From NCBI GenBank assembly GCA_002796325.1, contig PCXA01000015.1:1-64000 (forward strand): a stretch of DNA of 64,000 nt, in the 5' to 3' direction. Positions 1 through 8,786 of this stretch are shown here, piece after piece. The notes below the pieces were generated by a model that searched no databases, had not been told where the DNA came from, and was given only the letters and a program-made list of their open reading frames with translations. This DNA is from Deltaproteobacteria bacterium CG11_big_fil_rev_8_21_14_0_20_47_16. Its GTDB lineage: Bacteria > UBA10199 > GCA-002796325 > 1-14-0-20-47-16. Position numbers and translations under genes: made by a program. Each line of letters starts with the position of its first letter. Positions within the stretch are counted from its first letter, which is position 1.

Positions 1-3000
1 CCGTAAATGGCTACAAAGTAACCACCATTCAAAAGCCAACCGTCGATGCCTGTCACTCTGTCAGCGACACATGTGATCCCAAAAATGGGTATAAGATTGA
101 TGCCATAACAGTGCCTAGTGATGCACCAAACTGTGCCCAATACGACCCCAACAGCTGTGATGTCACCACAGGTAAGTTCGCATTAGTCCCGACCACATGT
201 CCTAGCGGACAAAGTTGTAATGAAGCATCTGGGAAGTGTGAAGATACAGACAAATGTGCCGACTGGAAGAAACCCAGTGATCTCTGCCACGACTATAGCT
301 GTGATTCCAATACGGGTGATGTGAAGCAAACAGATCTTGTAGCACCGTCGGACAGCAACTTGTGCCACACCTATAGTTGCGATTCGCGCACTGGATTTAA
401 TTTTACTGAAAAAACCTGTGCCAGCGGCCAATCATGTAACCCCACTAACGGTCAGTGTGAAACCATCTGCGTAGACAACGACCCTGGTGATGGCGAACAG
501 TATCAAGGTCATATCCGTATCAAGGGTGTGCCCACAGCCAATGACACCTGCTCCGGTGATTTGCTTGTCCAAGTTGATTGCGCCGCCGACGGAAGCGTTG
601 TCGTCCACGACCCTCAAAAATGTTCCAAAGGAATTTGCATGAGTGGCGTCTGCCGTGACCTGTGCCGTGGGAAATCAGCCCCACTACCCAGTAATCCCTG
701 TCAAGTCGTGGGATCTTGTGACTCCACTACAGGTATTTTCTCTGAATCAGCAAAGACCTGCGCAGCAGGGTTAAACTGTAACATCCAGACAGGTAATTGT
801 GAGGAACCACCCAAAGTGGCAGAGCCCACACCAGAGCCTACCCCCACCACTGAAGAAGCTCCAACTACAAGAGAAGCACCTGTGACACCTTCCGTTGCTG
901 AAGAAACTCCTGCTGCAACACCAGCTCCAGCTACCGTTGCGGAAGAAGTCCCAACAGCACCAGCACCATTTATTGAAACCGTTATTCCTGAGGTGAAGGT
1001 TGCACTTGAACCATCTGCAACTGAAACACCAGTGGAACCCGTCCGCGAGCCCGTTGTTGAAGAAACACCTGTTGCAACACCGGCACCAGCTACCGTTGCG
1101 GAAGATGTCCCAACAGCACCAGCACCATTTATTGAAACCGTTATTCCTGAGGTGAAAGTTGCACTTGAACCACTTGCAACTGAAACACCAGTGGAACCCG
1201 TCCGCGAGCCCGTTGTTGAAGAAACACCTGCTGCAACACCAGCTCCAGCTACCGTTGCGGAAGATGTCCCAACAGCACCAGCACCATTTATTGAAACCGT
1301 TATTCCTGAGGTGAAGGTTGCACTTGAACCACCTGCAACTGAAACACCAGTGGAACCCGTCCGCGAGCCCGTTGTTGAAGAAACACCTGTTGCAACACCA
1401 GAGCCGCAAGTTGTTGCAGAGGAAACCCCTGTCGAGCAAACTACAGGGCCAACTCCTGAGGAACAACTTGCCGCACGTGAAAAACTGGCACAACAACTTA
1501 TTACGATTGATCGTGCTCAATCAGATACGAGAACAATTACACCTGATTGCTACATGCGCGCTCGCCGAGTTTGCTGGATTGACACTCACCTCAATGACAA
1601 TCTGCCACCAGAAAATCGCACTGACGCAATTGTGATATCTGAAATCCAGCAGGATGAATTTGTACCAATTAGTGAGGATGACGAACGCTTAAAAAACACA
1701 TATCAAGTTGTAAGTCGTGAAGAGGTACAGTCAGGTACACTACAGGATGAAGCAAAAATTCAGCTCGCAACTTGCATCCGCCGGTACGCATCTCTGTGTG
1801 CAGATCCCAATCGTCCAACGACAGTTGCAGCAACATGTGATACAGCTGGATTTGCGCTACGTTACCCTGAGCGCTGCCCCATAGCTGCCGAAACGCCTCC
1901 CGTGGCTACTGCTGATAACACCCCTCCAACTATTTTAGATTGCAGTAACGCTCAATTTGCTGCGGATAACCCCGCACGCTGCAACACCGCACCTAATGAA
2001 CCCAATATACCAGACATTCAGGCAAAAAATGATCATCCCCCACTCGGCATGGCACAACCAGATGTCCCAGGAATGGAGATTAAAGCAGAACATCCACCAT
2101 TGGGTATGGCACAACCCGACGTTCCCGGCATGGAAATCAAAGCAAAGCATCCCCCACTCGGCATGGCACAACCCGACGTTCCGGATATGGAAATCAAATC
2201 CAAAATTCCACCAGCAGCTACCATTGATACCGCTCAACCCAATACTGCAGCTGTGGCGTGCAACGTTCCGCTCAAGTCAAATATCTTTGATATTCCCAAG
2301 ATTATCAAGGTGACAAACCCAATGAAGGACGTGTTATCAGTATCTGTTGTTAACGTTGATAAGCTTCATCAATTTGCCATTCTACAATCCAAAGAGGACT
2401 TTGCAATTTTGGATCCAGGCACCCCTGATTTAAAATCAGTATATTGCCAAAATAAAGACGGCATTGAAATGACCCCTGTTGGTGAAACAAAGGATGGCGC
2501 AACTCTCGCATTGGTATCACGCAACGGAACCATCATTTATAATCCAGGTGAATTCCTCTCGGCATGGATTGGCGCACATGGTAAGCCATTTGCTGAGCAG
2601 CTGAATTCAGAAGCTTGCAATATTGATACACTGCTCTCGGAATATGCCGCCATCAGCAAGAAAATGCCAATGCCAGAGACAAGCAACCCCACAGAAAAAC
2701 CCATGATCGGTAGTTTCTTTATGGACTCCAACAACCAACTCTACGCCACCATAATGGACGCCAACTCACCACAATTTGCACTGATTGGCGTGGCACAATG
2801 GACCATTGGTGGCATTGATGATGCAATTAACTTGGTATTCAAACCGATTCCACTAGAGTTGCTCAATGGCAAAAATGATAGTAGCCAATTACTTTCCGCC
2901 AGCATTAATAATGGCAAGATCTCTACAGATCTTCTCCGAATTGCACAATCCGGAAAGTCCCAGCTCTACCACTGTACATTTGCTGTAGACAGCGACATGA

Positions 3001-3959
3001 CATGCGCATCTGAAATTCCCGAAGAGATGAGCACATCGGATAGCAACAAGAAAGTATCTGGAAAAGCCTTCTTTGAAAAGGCACAAAAGGCTGTGAAGAA
3101 GGGTTCATTTGGCCAAAAACTCGCAGAGAAGATGGTCGACGATCAGGTGAACTCCGATACAACAATTGAACTTCACGAGTTCGAAAAATTTGCCACCATT
3201 CCCAATGCCATCATGGTTTCCCCTGAAGGCAGCTGGGCGGTGCGTGGCGATAGCAATGACAATATTACCAAGATTGATTCAGAAGCACTGCCTTGCGCTA
3301 ACTGGGCCGCCTCTGTGGATATGGACGCTTTCGGCGGTAAGGACCTGCTCCTGGTACAAAATACTGATAATGGCATAGAGGTATATGCCACACCCAATTC
3401 GAATGAAGCACCTGATCTTCAAGACATCAGCTTGAGCGACGGCACAAAACTCACACCCAAGACTGAAACTGAAGAAAATGAAGCCCTCACTTATAAATGG
3501 ACACTCATACAAAATGGTATTGATCGCAGCGATTGGTTAGACAATCGAAATGCAGAAACTACCACAATTAGTTGGCCAGAAGACTTTTCGGGTGAAGATG
3601 TCACAACAACTGTTACGGGCATGGCAAAATCAGTGGGCAAGACCATGGCACCTGATCAAAAGATCAATTTTGAAGCGCGTCTAGACGTCACTGATCCTGG
3701 TGGTGAAGTATCATCTGGCAAGATCACCATTACCAAGTCCACAGGCAGCCTAGCTGTTGCCAGTGACTTTAAAATAATACCATCCCCCATCAAGATTGGT
3801 TCAACAGGCTCGGTCGACTCTGGAGCTGATACCGTATCGGGAATCGGCATAGATGCTGTTGTTGGAGAAAGTGCGGGTAGTAGTGATATGACTGTTACTA
3901 CAGAACCTGCAAGCATTGGTGGTTCTATGCTACGCGGTGGTTGCACCTTGATTCGCTAA
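1..3959 (+). CDS. Large Cys-rich, repeat-rich surface protein (5' partial)
   Basis: The frame is open to the left edge, so the N terminus and any signal peptide lie outside; the GTG at 111 is just an internal valine. In order: Cys-rich modules (about 40-780) repeating a C-D-x-x-T-G core and a C-x-S-G-Q-S-C-N segment; a Pro/Thr/Glu-rich stalk (820-1440) with three 159-bp repeats; another Cys-containing part (1500-2000); three 57-bp repeats (2034-2204); about 1.1 kb with no family I recognise; an Ig/PKD-like stretch (about 3440-3770). It ends ...G-G-C-T-L-I-R. The Gly-Cys-Thr-Leu motif resembles the sorting motif of the proteins at 20700 and 57080, but no membrane helix follows. The modular, Cys-rich, stalk-like build suggests an extracellular adhesin or surface protein (inference). 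Gene is surely real; function unknown. Confidence 0.85.
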   Translation, partial: VNGYKVTTIQKPTVDACHSVSDTCDPKNGYKIDAITVPSDAPNCAQYDPNSCDVTTGKFALVPTTCPSGQSCNEASGKCEDTDKCADWKKPSDLCHDYSCDSNTGDVKQTDLVAPSDSNLCHTYSCDSRTGFNFTEKTCASGQSCNPTNGQCETICVDNDPGDGEQYQGHIRIKGVPTANDTCSGDLLVQVDCAADGSVVVHDPQKCSKGICMSGVCRDLCRGKSAPLPSNPCQVVGSCDSTTGIFSESAKTCAAGLNCNIQTGNCEEPPKVAEPTPEPTPTTEEAPTTREAPVTPSVAEETPAATPAPATVAEEVPTAPAPFIETVIPEVKVALEPSATETPVEPVREPVVEETPVATPAPATVAEDVPTAPAPFIETVIPEVKVALEPLATETPVEPVREPVVEETPAATPAPATVAEDVPTAPAPFIETVIPEVKVALEPPATETPVEPVREPVVEETPVATPEPQVVAEETPVEQTTGPTPEEQLAAREKLAQQLITIDRAQSDTRTITPDCYMRARRVCWIDTHLNDNLPPENRTDAIVISEIQQDEFVPISEDDERLKNTYQVVSREEVQSGTLQDEAKIQLATCIRRYASLCADPNRPTTVAATCDTAGFALRYPERCPIAAETPPVATADNTPPTILDCSNAQFAADNPARCNTAPNEPNIPDIQAKNDHPPLGMAQPDVPGMEIKAEHPPLGMAQPDVPGMEIKAKHPPLGMAQPDVPDMEIKSKIPPAATIDTAQPNTAAVACNVPLKSNIFDIPKIIKVTNPMKDVLSVSVVNVDKLHQFAILQSKEDFAILDPGTPDLKSVYCQNKDGIEMTPVGETKDGATLALVSRNGTIIYNPGEFLSAWIGAHGKPFAEQLNSEACNIDTLLSEYAAISKKMPMPETSNPTEKPMIGSFFMDSNNQLYATIMDANSPQFALIGVAQWTIGGIDDAINLVFKPIPLELLNGKNDSSQLLSASINNGKISTDLLRIAQSGKSQLYHCTFAVDSDMTCASEIPEEMSTSDSNKKVSGKAFFEKAQKAVKKGSFGQKLAEKMVDDQVNSDTTIELHEFEKFATIPNAIMVSPEGSWAVRGDSNDNITKIDSEALPCANWAASVDMDAFGGKDLLLVQNTDNGIEVYATPNSNEAPDLQDISLSDGTKLTPKTETEENEALTYKWTLIQNGIDRSDWLDNRNAETTTISWPEDFSGEDVTTTVTGMAKSVGKTMAPDQKINFEARLDVTDPGGEVSSGKITITKSTGSLAVASDFKIIPSPIKIGSTGSVDSGADTVSGIGIDAVVGESAGSSDMTVTTEPASIGGSMLRGGCTLIR
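894..1400 (+). repeat. Three tandem 159-bp coding repeats plus a partial fourth
   Basis: Copies begin at 894, 1053 and 1212, and a partial copy at 1371; the period is exactly 159 bp (53 codons). The copies differ at only a few bases, for example E/D and S/L/P changes. Each encodes a Glu/Pro/Thr-rich stalk unit containing A-P-F-I-E-T-V-I-P-E-V-K-V. Near-identity at the DNA level implies recent duplication or gene conversion. Confidence 0.95.
2034..2204 (+). repeat. Three tandem 57-bp coding repeats
   Basis: Copies start at 2034, 2091 and 2148 with an exact 57-bp period (19 codons). Each encodes H-P-P-L-G-M-A-Q-P-D-V-P-G/D-M-E-I-K. It is a second, unrelated tandem array in the same surface protein, again a probable spacer. 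Confidence 0.95.
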
Positions 3960-3979
3960 GCTCACAATGTTCTGTGAGC
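3960..3979. terminator. Short hairpin between convergent genes
   Basis: Seven-bp perfect stem (gctcaca at 3960-3966, tgtgagc at 3973-3979) with a 6-nt loop, directly after the stop of the surface protein and overlapping the stop of the convergent amidase. No T-run follows on either strand, so a rho-independent terminator is possible but weak. Confidence 0.35.
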
Positions 3980-4636
3980 AGCCTTCCCTGTTTCCAAATA
4001 CCGTTTAATACCCGATGCCATTGCTGATGCCAATTCCTGCTGATAGGCCGCGGAATTCAGCCTTTTTTCTTCTTTTGGATTGGTGACAAACCCACATTCT
4101 ACCAAAATACTCGGCGCCTTGCTCCCCACAAGTACGTAGAACAGTGCTGTTTTGACACGTTTGTCTACAACACCATTGTACTTCTTTGATATACCGCGAA
4201 TGACATTACTCTGTACCATCAGCGCCAGTTCATGAGACTCGTCTGTCGTCGCATTTTGATGCATGGTTGTAATAATGCGTTGGAGCGTGCCAATTTCTTT
4301 TCCAAATGCTCGGTTTTCTCGATCCGCCAATCGCTGAGCAGCCTTATTGGTTGCTGTATTAAGATAATAGGTTTCAATACCACTGGGAGCTGCTGATTCA
4401 GCAGCATTGATATGAACTGAAATAAACAGATCTGCTTTAATGCGATTACCAATTGCATTGCGCTGGTCCAAGGTGATGTAGCGATCCGTGGTGCGCGTCA
4501 GAATGACGGTTGCACCCAATTGTTGTTTGAGTTGATCTGCCAGACGTTTTGAAATGGCAAGTGTCAGATTCTTTTCTTTGATGCCGTGAGGACCAGTAGC
4601 ACCATCATCTTTGCCGCCGTGGCCCGGATCAATCAC
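3962..4636 (-). CDS. N-acetylmuramoyl-L-alanine amidase catalytic domain (3' part of a frameshifted gene)
   Basis: Amidase_3 family, a zinc enzyme cleaving the amide bond between MurNAc and the stem peptide in the periplasm. The zinc ligands and catalytic residues are in place: His in DPGHGG, Glu in KEKNLT, His in SVHINA, and the catalytic Glu in LVECGF near the C terminus. There is no true start: the only candidate is a GTG that encodes the valine of the family's usual I-V-I-D-P-G-H-G-G strand, and reading upstream in the same frame continues I-L-K-I-V. The preceding ORF (4642-5304) ends inside this region in another frame, after an A9 tract at 4656-4664. A -1 shift there gives one continuous protein with signal peptide, helical repeat domain, proline-rich linker and amidase, which is the architecture I know from deltaproteobacterial amidases. 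So this is one gene read as two. Confidence 0.9.
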   Translation of the reverse strand: MIDPGHGGKDDGATGPHGIKEKNLTLAISKRLADQLKQQLGATVILTRTTDRYITLDQRNAIGNRIKADLFISVHINAAESAAPSGIETYYLNTATNKAAQRLADRENRAFGKEIGTLQRIITTMHQNATTDESHELALMVQSNVIRGISKKYNGVVDKRVKTALFYVLVGSKAPSILVECGFVTNPKEEKRLNSAAYQQELASAMASGIKRYLETGKAAHRTL

Positions 4637-4641
4637 GATTT

Positions 4642-5304
4642 TCAGAATTTTGGTGTTTTTTTTTCTGGTGAAGGTGTCGCTGCTGAAACTGGCGGAGTTA
4701 CAGTCGCAATTTCATTGATTGGCTTGGGTGTCTTCTGCAAAATGGCGCCTTGGGGCTTTAATGACTCTTGGGGGGGCGCTTTTACTTTCCCCGCACGAAT
4801 ATCGGCCAAAAGATTTTTGGCGTCACGAACACGATCACCATCAGGGTCCCAGCGAATAATTTGAATCAAAAGCCGCTTCGCCTTTCGTTCATCGCCAAAT
4901 GTGTAGAGCTTAATCGTCGCCATTTGATAAAGCGCATCATCATTATAGCGACTCTTGCGGTAGTGCTTTGTAAATGAGTTGTATAGATTGTACGCTTCTG
5001 TTGCATCTTCTTTATTGTGCGACACGCCTGCAAGCAAACGATAGAGTTTGGCTTCGGTATAAAGCGCGTCTGGCCCCTTCTCTGTTTCTGCGTAATCACG
5101 CGCAATGGCTGCAAATTGGCCAATGCATGTTTCCCAGTTGGCCCGTATCTTTTGTTTAGACTCATTGAGCATCAGATTATTGTAGCAAGCACGCGCCTTC
5201 TCATACGCCTTGGCTGCTTCTTGCTCAGCCAAATCAGGCGCCGCATGGGTCATTGAGGCAACTAGAAGTATGGAGAAAATGCAAAAAAATACGCGCTTCA
5301 TCAT
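4642..5304 (-). CDS. Signal peptide plus TPR-like N-terminal domain of the amidase (5' part of a frameshifted gene)
   Basis: 220 aa if started at the ATGATG at 5304/5301, which opens a clear signal peptide (M-M-K-R-V-F-F-C then hydrophobic, cut after THA). In-frame upstream starts (ATG 5319, GTG 5343) would put extra residues before it. Residues 25-150 are helical repeats of the TPR/YbgF type (A-L-Y-x-x-A-K-L-Y, D-D-A-L-Y-Q-M-A-x-I), typical of the N-terminal region of deltaproteobacterial cell-wall amidases. A Pro/Thr-rich linker follows, and the frame stops shortly after E-K-K-T-P-K-F, at 4642. The A9 tract on the coding strand (T9 at 4656-4664) sits at the break; one base of -1 slippage joins this ORF to the catalytic domain. 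It is last in the trpS-scpAB-rluB run and starts about 50 nt after rluB ends. Confidence 0.85.
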   Translation of the reverse strand: MMKRVFFCIFSILLVASMTHAAPDLAEQEAAKAYEKARACYNNLMLNESKQKIRANWETCIGQFAAIARDYAETEKGPDALYTEAKLYRLLAGVSHNKEDATEAYNLYNSFTKHYRKSRYNDDALYQMATIKLYTFGDERKAKRLLIQIIRWDPDGDRVRDAKNLLADIRAGKVKAPPQESLKPQGAILQKTPKPINEIATVTPPVSAATPSPEKKTPKF

Positions 5305-5350
5305 AGATAAAGCGCGCATAGCATAACTTTGCAAATCGGTCACAGAAAAA

Positions 5351-6202
5351 TTATGATATTACCTCGTCCAACGCCATAATTTCATCTTTGGTCAGCTCAC
5401 GCCAATCACCACGCTCTAAACCTTTTAAACCAATTGGTCCCATGCGCACCCGTTTGAGCTTGATGACCGGTAAATCCACAGCACCAAACATGCGGCGGAT
5501 CTGGCGATATTTGCCTTCGGTGAGGGCCACTGTCAGCCAGGAATGTTGGGTCCCCAAAGGTTTGGCATTGGTGCCTTTTCGACGCACTTTTTTAACCGGC
5601 TCTGCAGAGGCTATTGGAGATTTGAGTGGTGTTACTTCAATTCCACCCATCTGTTCACCTTCTACCATCATGCCGCGCCGCAATTTTTCCAGTTGGGATT
5701 CAGTCGCAATCCCTTCGACCTTCACTTGATACGTTTTTTTGACATGGTAACGTGGATGCGTCAGTTTATTTTGCAATTCACCATCGTTGGTAAGTAGCAA
5801 AAGCCCCTCAGTTTGGAAATCCAGACGACCAATGGGATTGATACGCCCTTTCCATTTTTTGAGATATTCCCAGATGGTTTCTCGCCCCTGAGGATCATTG
5901 GCTGTGACCATGGTGTTACGGGGTTTGTGAAACGCAATCAAAATGCGCCGTGTGGGCATCATCAACAACTGCCCCTGATAGGCAATCCGATCCACACCCG
6001 GCGTGGCTTTCGCCCCCAGTGTGGTGACCGGCTTCCCATTCACAGTGACATCCCCTTGTTGAATGGCAGTCTCCGCGGCACGCCGCGATAGATCAGTTGC
6101 GAGAGCTAAAATCTTCTGAAGCCGAATCGGCTCCCGGGTCTTCTGAAGTGAGCGCGAGGGTTTCCCCTTCGGCGGTGTTTGTGTCGTCTTGCGCATTGGC
6201 AT
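5351..6202 (-). CDS. rluB: 23S rRNA pseudouridine synthase, RluB/RsuA family
   Basis: Isomerises a uridine in rRNA to pseudouridine. An N-terminal S4 RNA-binding domain (L-Q-K-I-L-A ... G-D-V-T-V-N-G-K) is followed by the synthase domain with the catalytic Asp in GRLDFQTEGLLLLTNDGE. ATG at 6202 or 6196 is preferred over the TTG at 6220: an AAGGA stands just before the ATG at 6196. The gene overlaps the end of scpB by about 110 nt, and scpB-rluB adjacency is widespread in bacteria. The substrate (U2605-type site) is inferred from family and context. A Lys-rich insert (V-K-K-V-R-R-K-G) sits near the C-terminal third. Confidence 0.92.
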   Translation of the reverse strand: MPMRKTTQTPPKGKPSRSLQKTREPIRLQKILALATDLSRRAAETAIQQGDVTVNGKPVTTLGAKATPGVDRIAYQGQLLMMPTRRILIAFHKPRNTMVTANDPQGRETIWEYLKKWKGRINPIGRLDFQTEGLLLLTNDGELQNKLTHPRYHVKKTYQVKVEGIATESQLEKLRRGMMVEGEQMGGIEVTPLKSPIASAEPVKKVRRKGTNAKPLGTQHSWLTVALTEGKYRQIRRMFGAVDLPVIKLKRVRMGPIGLKGLERGDWRELTKDEIMALDEVIS

Positions 6203-7010
6203 CCTTGCCTGGAACAGCAATCACAGCTGTTTCCTCACGCGGGAAAATCACGCGTTCTAGTTTACGGAGATCACGAATCTGTTCTTCCAATTCACCCAAT
6301 ACTTCGGTGTCTGCAGTTTCACGAGCAGCAATGGCTGTCTCATCCACCTGCGGCAATGGAAATTCTTCAGCCAATGTGGCCTGTGCCGCTTGAACATCGC
6401 CCGCTGTACCCGTTGGACGTTCCAGTTCTTCAACATCTTTAAGACTGGGCAACTCTGCGAGTGTCTTTAAGTTGAATACCGACAGGAATTTTTCTGTGGT
6501 GGCATAAATTAATGGGTTACCGGGATCATCGCTGCGACCCATAATTTTAATCAAATCACGCTCCAATAATGTTTTGAGTACCTGACCACTATCCACACCG
6601 CGAATCGATTCCAGCTCTGAGCGCATCACGGGTTGACGATAGGCAATAATTGCCAATGTCTCGAGAGAGGGCTGCGACAATTTGGTAGGTTTTGGGACAT
6701 TCAGCTTTTGAATCCATGCCGCCAAATTGGCCTTGGTGCGAAACTGAAAACCACCCGCAACTTCGCGCAACTCGATACCGCGCGCCGGATCGCTGGCGTA
6801 GCGGTTGCGAATGTCTTCAAGCGCTGTCATAATATCAGCCTTTTGCACACCTGCTTCTGCAAATAGCAAAACCAGTGCTTTTTGATTAATGGGTTCTTCG
6901 GCCACAAAAATAATGGCCTCAATTGCAGAGGCAAGTTCTTCGTTACTCAGACTTGTAGGAATAGCTGTCGTCGTTTCCACTGATGTCTCCGGTGTCTCCT
7001 GGTTGTCCAT
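6093..7010 (-). CDS. scpB: Segregation and condensation protein B
   Basis: Kleisin-associated winged-helix subunit that works with ScpA and SMC in chromosome condensation. The core (residues about 22-190) shows A-I-E-A-I-I-F-V-A-E-E-P, the T-L-A-I-I-A-Y-R-Q-P-V helix and R-G-V-D-S-G. About 100 acidic, low-complexity residues follow at the C terminus, longer than the family norm of about 180-200 aa; this tail is where rluB overlaps. The start is well supported: AAGGAGGG lies 5-8 nt before the ATG at 7010. It overlaps scpA by 68 nt. Confidence 0.95.
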   Translation of the reverse strand: MDNQETPETSVETTTAIPTSLSNEELASAIEAIIFVAEEPINQKALVLLFAEAGVQKADIMTALEDIRNRYASDPARGIELREVAGGFQFRTKANLAAWIQKLNVPKPTKLSQPSLETLAIIAYRQPVMRSELESIRGVDSGQVLKTLLERDLIKIMGRSDDPGNPLIYATTEKFLSVFNLKTLAELPSLKDVEELERPTGTAGDVQAAQATLAEEFPLPQVDETAIAARETADTEVLGELEEQIRDLRKLERVIFPREETAVIAVPGKDANAQDDTNTAEGETLALTSEDPGADSASEDFSSRN

Positions 7011-7776
7011 TGTCCCCTCCTTCTAAAGTTTCCATCACAGGCGTCACATAAATGGCTTCTGTGTTGCCCGCTTGGTGAATTTGTATCATACGCAAACGCC
7101 CCATTTCCAATAGGGCCAGAAACGTGACCACCACATCAAACTTTGTGGGATTTTCTGGAATCATTTGCTCCAACGTCATCATTTTTTTTGTTTTCAATTC
7201 TTCTACAATGCTCAAAATACGCGTGTTGACGCTAATGCGATCCACACGCACTTCATGATAGCGATCTGTTGGCACCTTCTTTAAAATCTTGTTAAAAGCA
7301 TTCACCAAATAAAACACATTGCCATCAATGGGCCCCTCAACATCTTTGGGCACACGCTCTGGCGACAATGGAACATAGACGTCGCGTTCCAACTGGTCAC
7401 GCGCCAACAATGTATTCGCCGCTTCTTTATAACGTTGATATTCCAACAAACGGCGTACCAAGTCTGCACGTGGATCGGGTTCGTCTTCTTCAAGCGCCGG
7501 CGCTTGCGGCAGCAGCATTTGACTCTTGATCTGCATGAGCTCGGCCGCCATCACAATAAACTCACCGGCCACATCCACGTCAATTGTTTCCATGTCATCA
7601 ATATATTTAAGATACTGCTCGGTAATAAAGGCAATTGGGATGTTCACAATATCGATGTCATTTTGCTTGATGAGATACAGCAATAAATCCAACGGACCTT
7701 CGAATTGATCTAAATTAATGCGATACGCACTGCTCTCTGCAAAGGATTCTGGAATTGGGTTGGTTGTCTCAGACAT
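6943..7776 (-). CDS. scpA: Segregation and condensation protein A
   Basis: Kleisin subunit of the SMC-ScpAB complex. The N-terminal signature F-E-G-P-L-D-L-L-L-Y-L-I and I-P-I-A-F-I-T-E-Q-Y are clear, and the length (277 aa) is typical. The start codon overlaps the trpS stop (TAATG), with a GGGGG about 8 nt upstream. No SMC gene is in this window. Confidence 0.95.
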   Translation of the reverse strand: MSETTNPIPESFAESSAYRINLDQFEGPLDLLLYLIKQNDIDIVNIPIAFITEQYLKYIDDMETIDVDVAGEFIVMAAELMQIKSQMLLPQAPALEEDEPDPRADLVRRLLEYQRYKEAANTLLARDQLERDVYVPLSPERVPKDVEGPIDGNVFYLVNAFNKILKKVPTDRYHEVRVDRISVNTRILSIVEELKTKKMMTLEQMIPENPTKFDVVVTFLALLEMGRLRMIQIHQAGNTEAIYVTPVMETLEGGDNGQPGDTGDISGNDDSYSYKSE

Positions 7777-8765
7777 TATTTAACCCCCATAATGGTTCGC
7801 ACTTCGGTCATTGTTTGCTCGGCCACTTTTCTGGCCTTCACCGCACCTGCATCAAAGATTTCATCTAATTGTTTGGGGTGTTGCATTAATTCCGTACGTT
7901 TATCACGAATCGGTGCGAGCAGCTTTTCCATACCTTCCAGTAATTTCTTTTTACAATCAACGCAACCAATTCCCGCGCGACGACATTCCACATTCACCAT
8001 TTCAACCGTGGCCGAATCTGAAAATAATTTGTGATAATCATAAATCACACAGACGTCGGGGTTACCCGGATCATCGCGACGCACGCGCGCCGGGTCTGTC
8101 ACCGCAGGCATGATTTTCTTTTTGACCTCTTCCGCTGTGTCCGACAAATAAATCGCATTGTTATAACTCTTGCTCATCTTACGGTGATCCAAACCAGGAA
8201 CCCGTGCATGGGGTGTTAAAAGAGGCGCAGGTTCGGGGAACACATTTTTTTGATAGAGAGAATCAAATCGGCGCACGACTTCTCGACACAGTTCTAAGTG
8301 AGACACTTGATCTTCCCCAACAGGGACCTTTTGGGCCTTATACAAGGCCACATCGGCCGTCTGCAGCAACGGATAACCCAGGAAGCCATACATGTTCAGA
8401 TCCTTGGCGGTCAGCTCGGCTTGCAGCTCTTTATAGGTGGGCACGCGGGTCAACCACCCCAACGGCGTCAGCATAGACAATAACAAGTGAAGTTCGGAAT
8501 GTTCCTTTACCTCGGATTGGATAAACAGGGTCGCCTTTTCGGGGTCGAGTCCCGCAGCTAGCCAATCGGCGGCCATTTCCCGGGTCCATTGGGGCAATTT
8601 TGAAGGGTCTGCATATTCGGTCGTCAGACTGTGCCAATCGGCCACGAAAAAGAAGCACTCATAGGCACTTTGCAGGGCCACCCAGTTTTTGAGGGCACCG
8701 AAGTAGTTACCAATATGAAGCGGCCCCGTAGGCCGCATGCCGCTGACAATTCGTTGTTGGGACAT
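7776..8765 (-). CDS. trpS: Tryptophanyl-tRNA synthetase
   Basis: Class I aminoacyl-tRNA synthetase charging tRNA-Trp. The HIGH motif is G-P-L-H-I-G-N-Y near residue 17 and the KMSKS motif is H-R-K-M-S-K-S-Y near 200; 329 aa is the usual size. A C-x(2)-C-like pair (C-V-D-C-K-K) occurs near residue 275. It lies 21 nt after the M50 peptidase and overlaps scpA by one base. No obvious ribosome binding site precedes its ATG. Confidence 0.97.
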   Translation of the reverse strand: MSQQRIVSGMRPTGPLHIGNYFGALKNWVALQSAYECFFFVADWHSLTTEYADPSKLPQWTREMAADWLAAGLDPEKATLFIQSEVKEHSELHLLLSMLTPLGWLTRVPTYKELQAELTAKDLNMYGFLGYPLLQTADVALYKAQKVPVGEDQVSHLELCREVVRRFDSLYQKNVFPEPAPLLTPHARVPGLDHRKMSKSYNNAIYLSDTAEEVKKKIMPAVTDPARVRRDDPGNPDVCVIYDYHKLFSDSATVEMVNVECRRAGIGCVDCKKKLLEGMEKLLAPIRDKRTELMQHPKQLDEIFDAGAVKARKVAEQTMTEVRTIMGVK

Positions 8766-8786
8766 AAGTGGACGCAGAGTAAATGA

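Noticed and set aside
771-1520. Long Cys/Trp-rich frame on the minus strand
   Set aside because: It is the antisense reading of the Pro/Glu/Thr repeats of the surface protein; the periodicity and odd composition come from the repeats, and there is no ribosome binding site.
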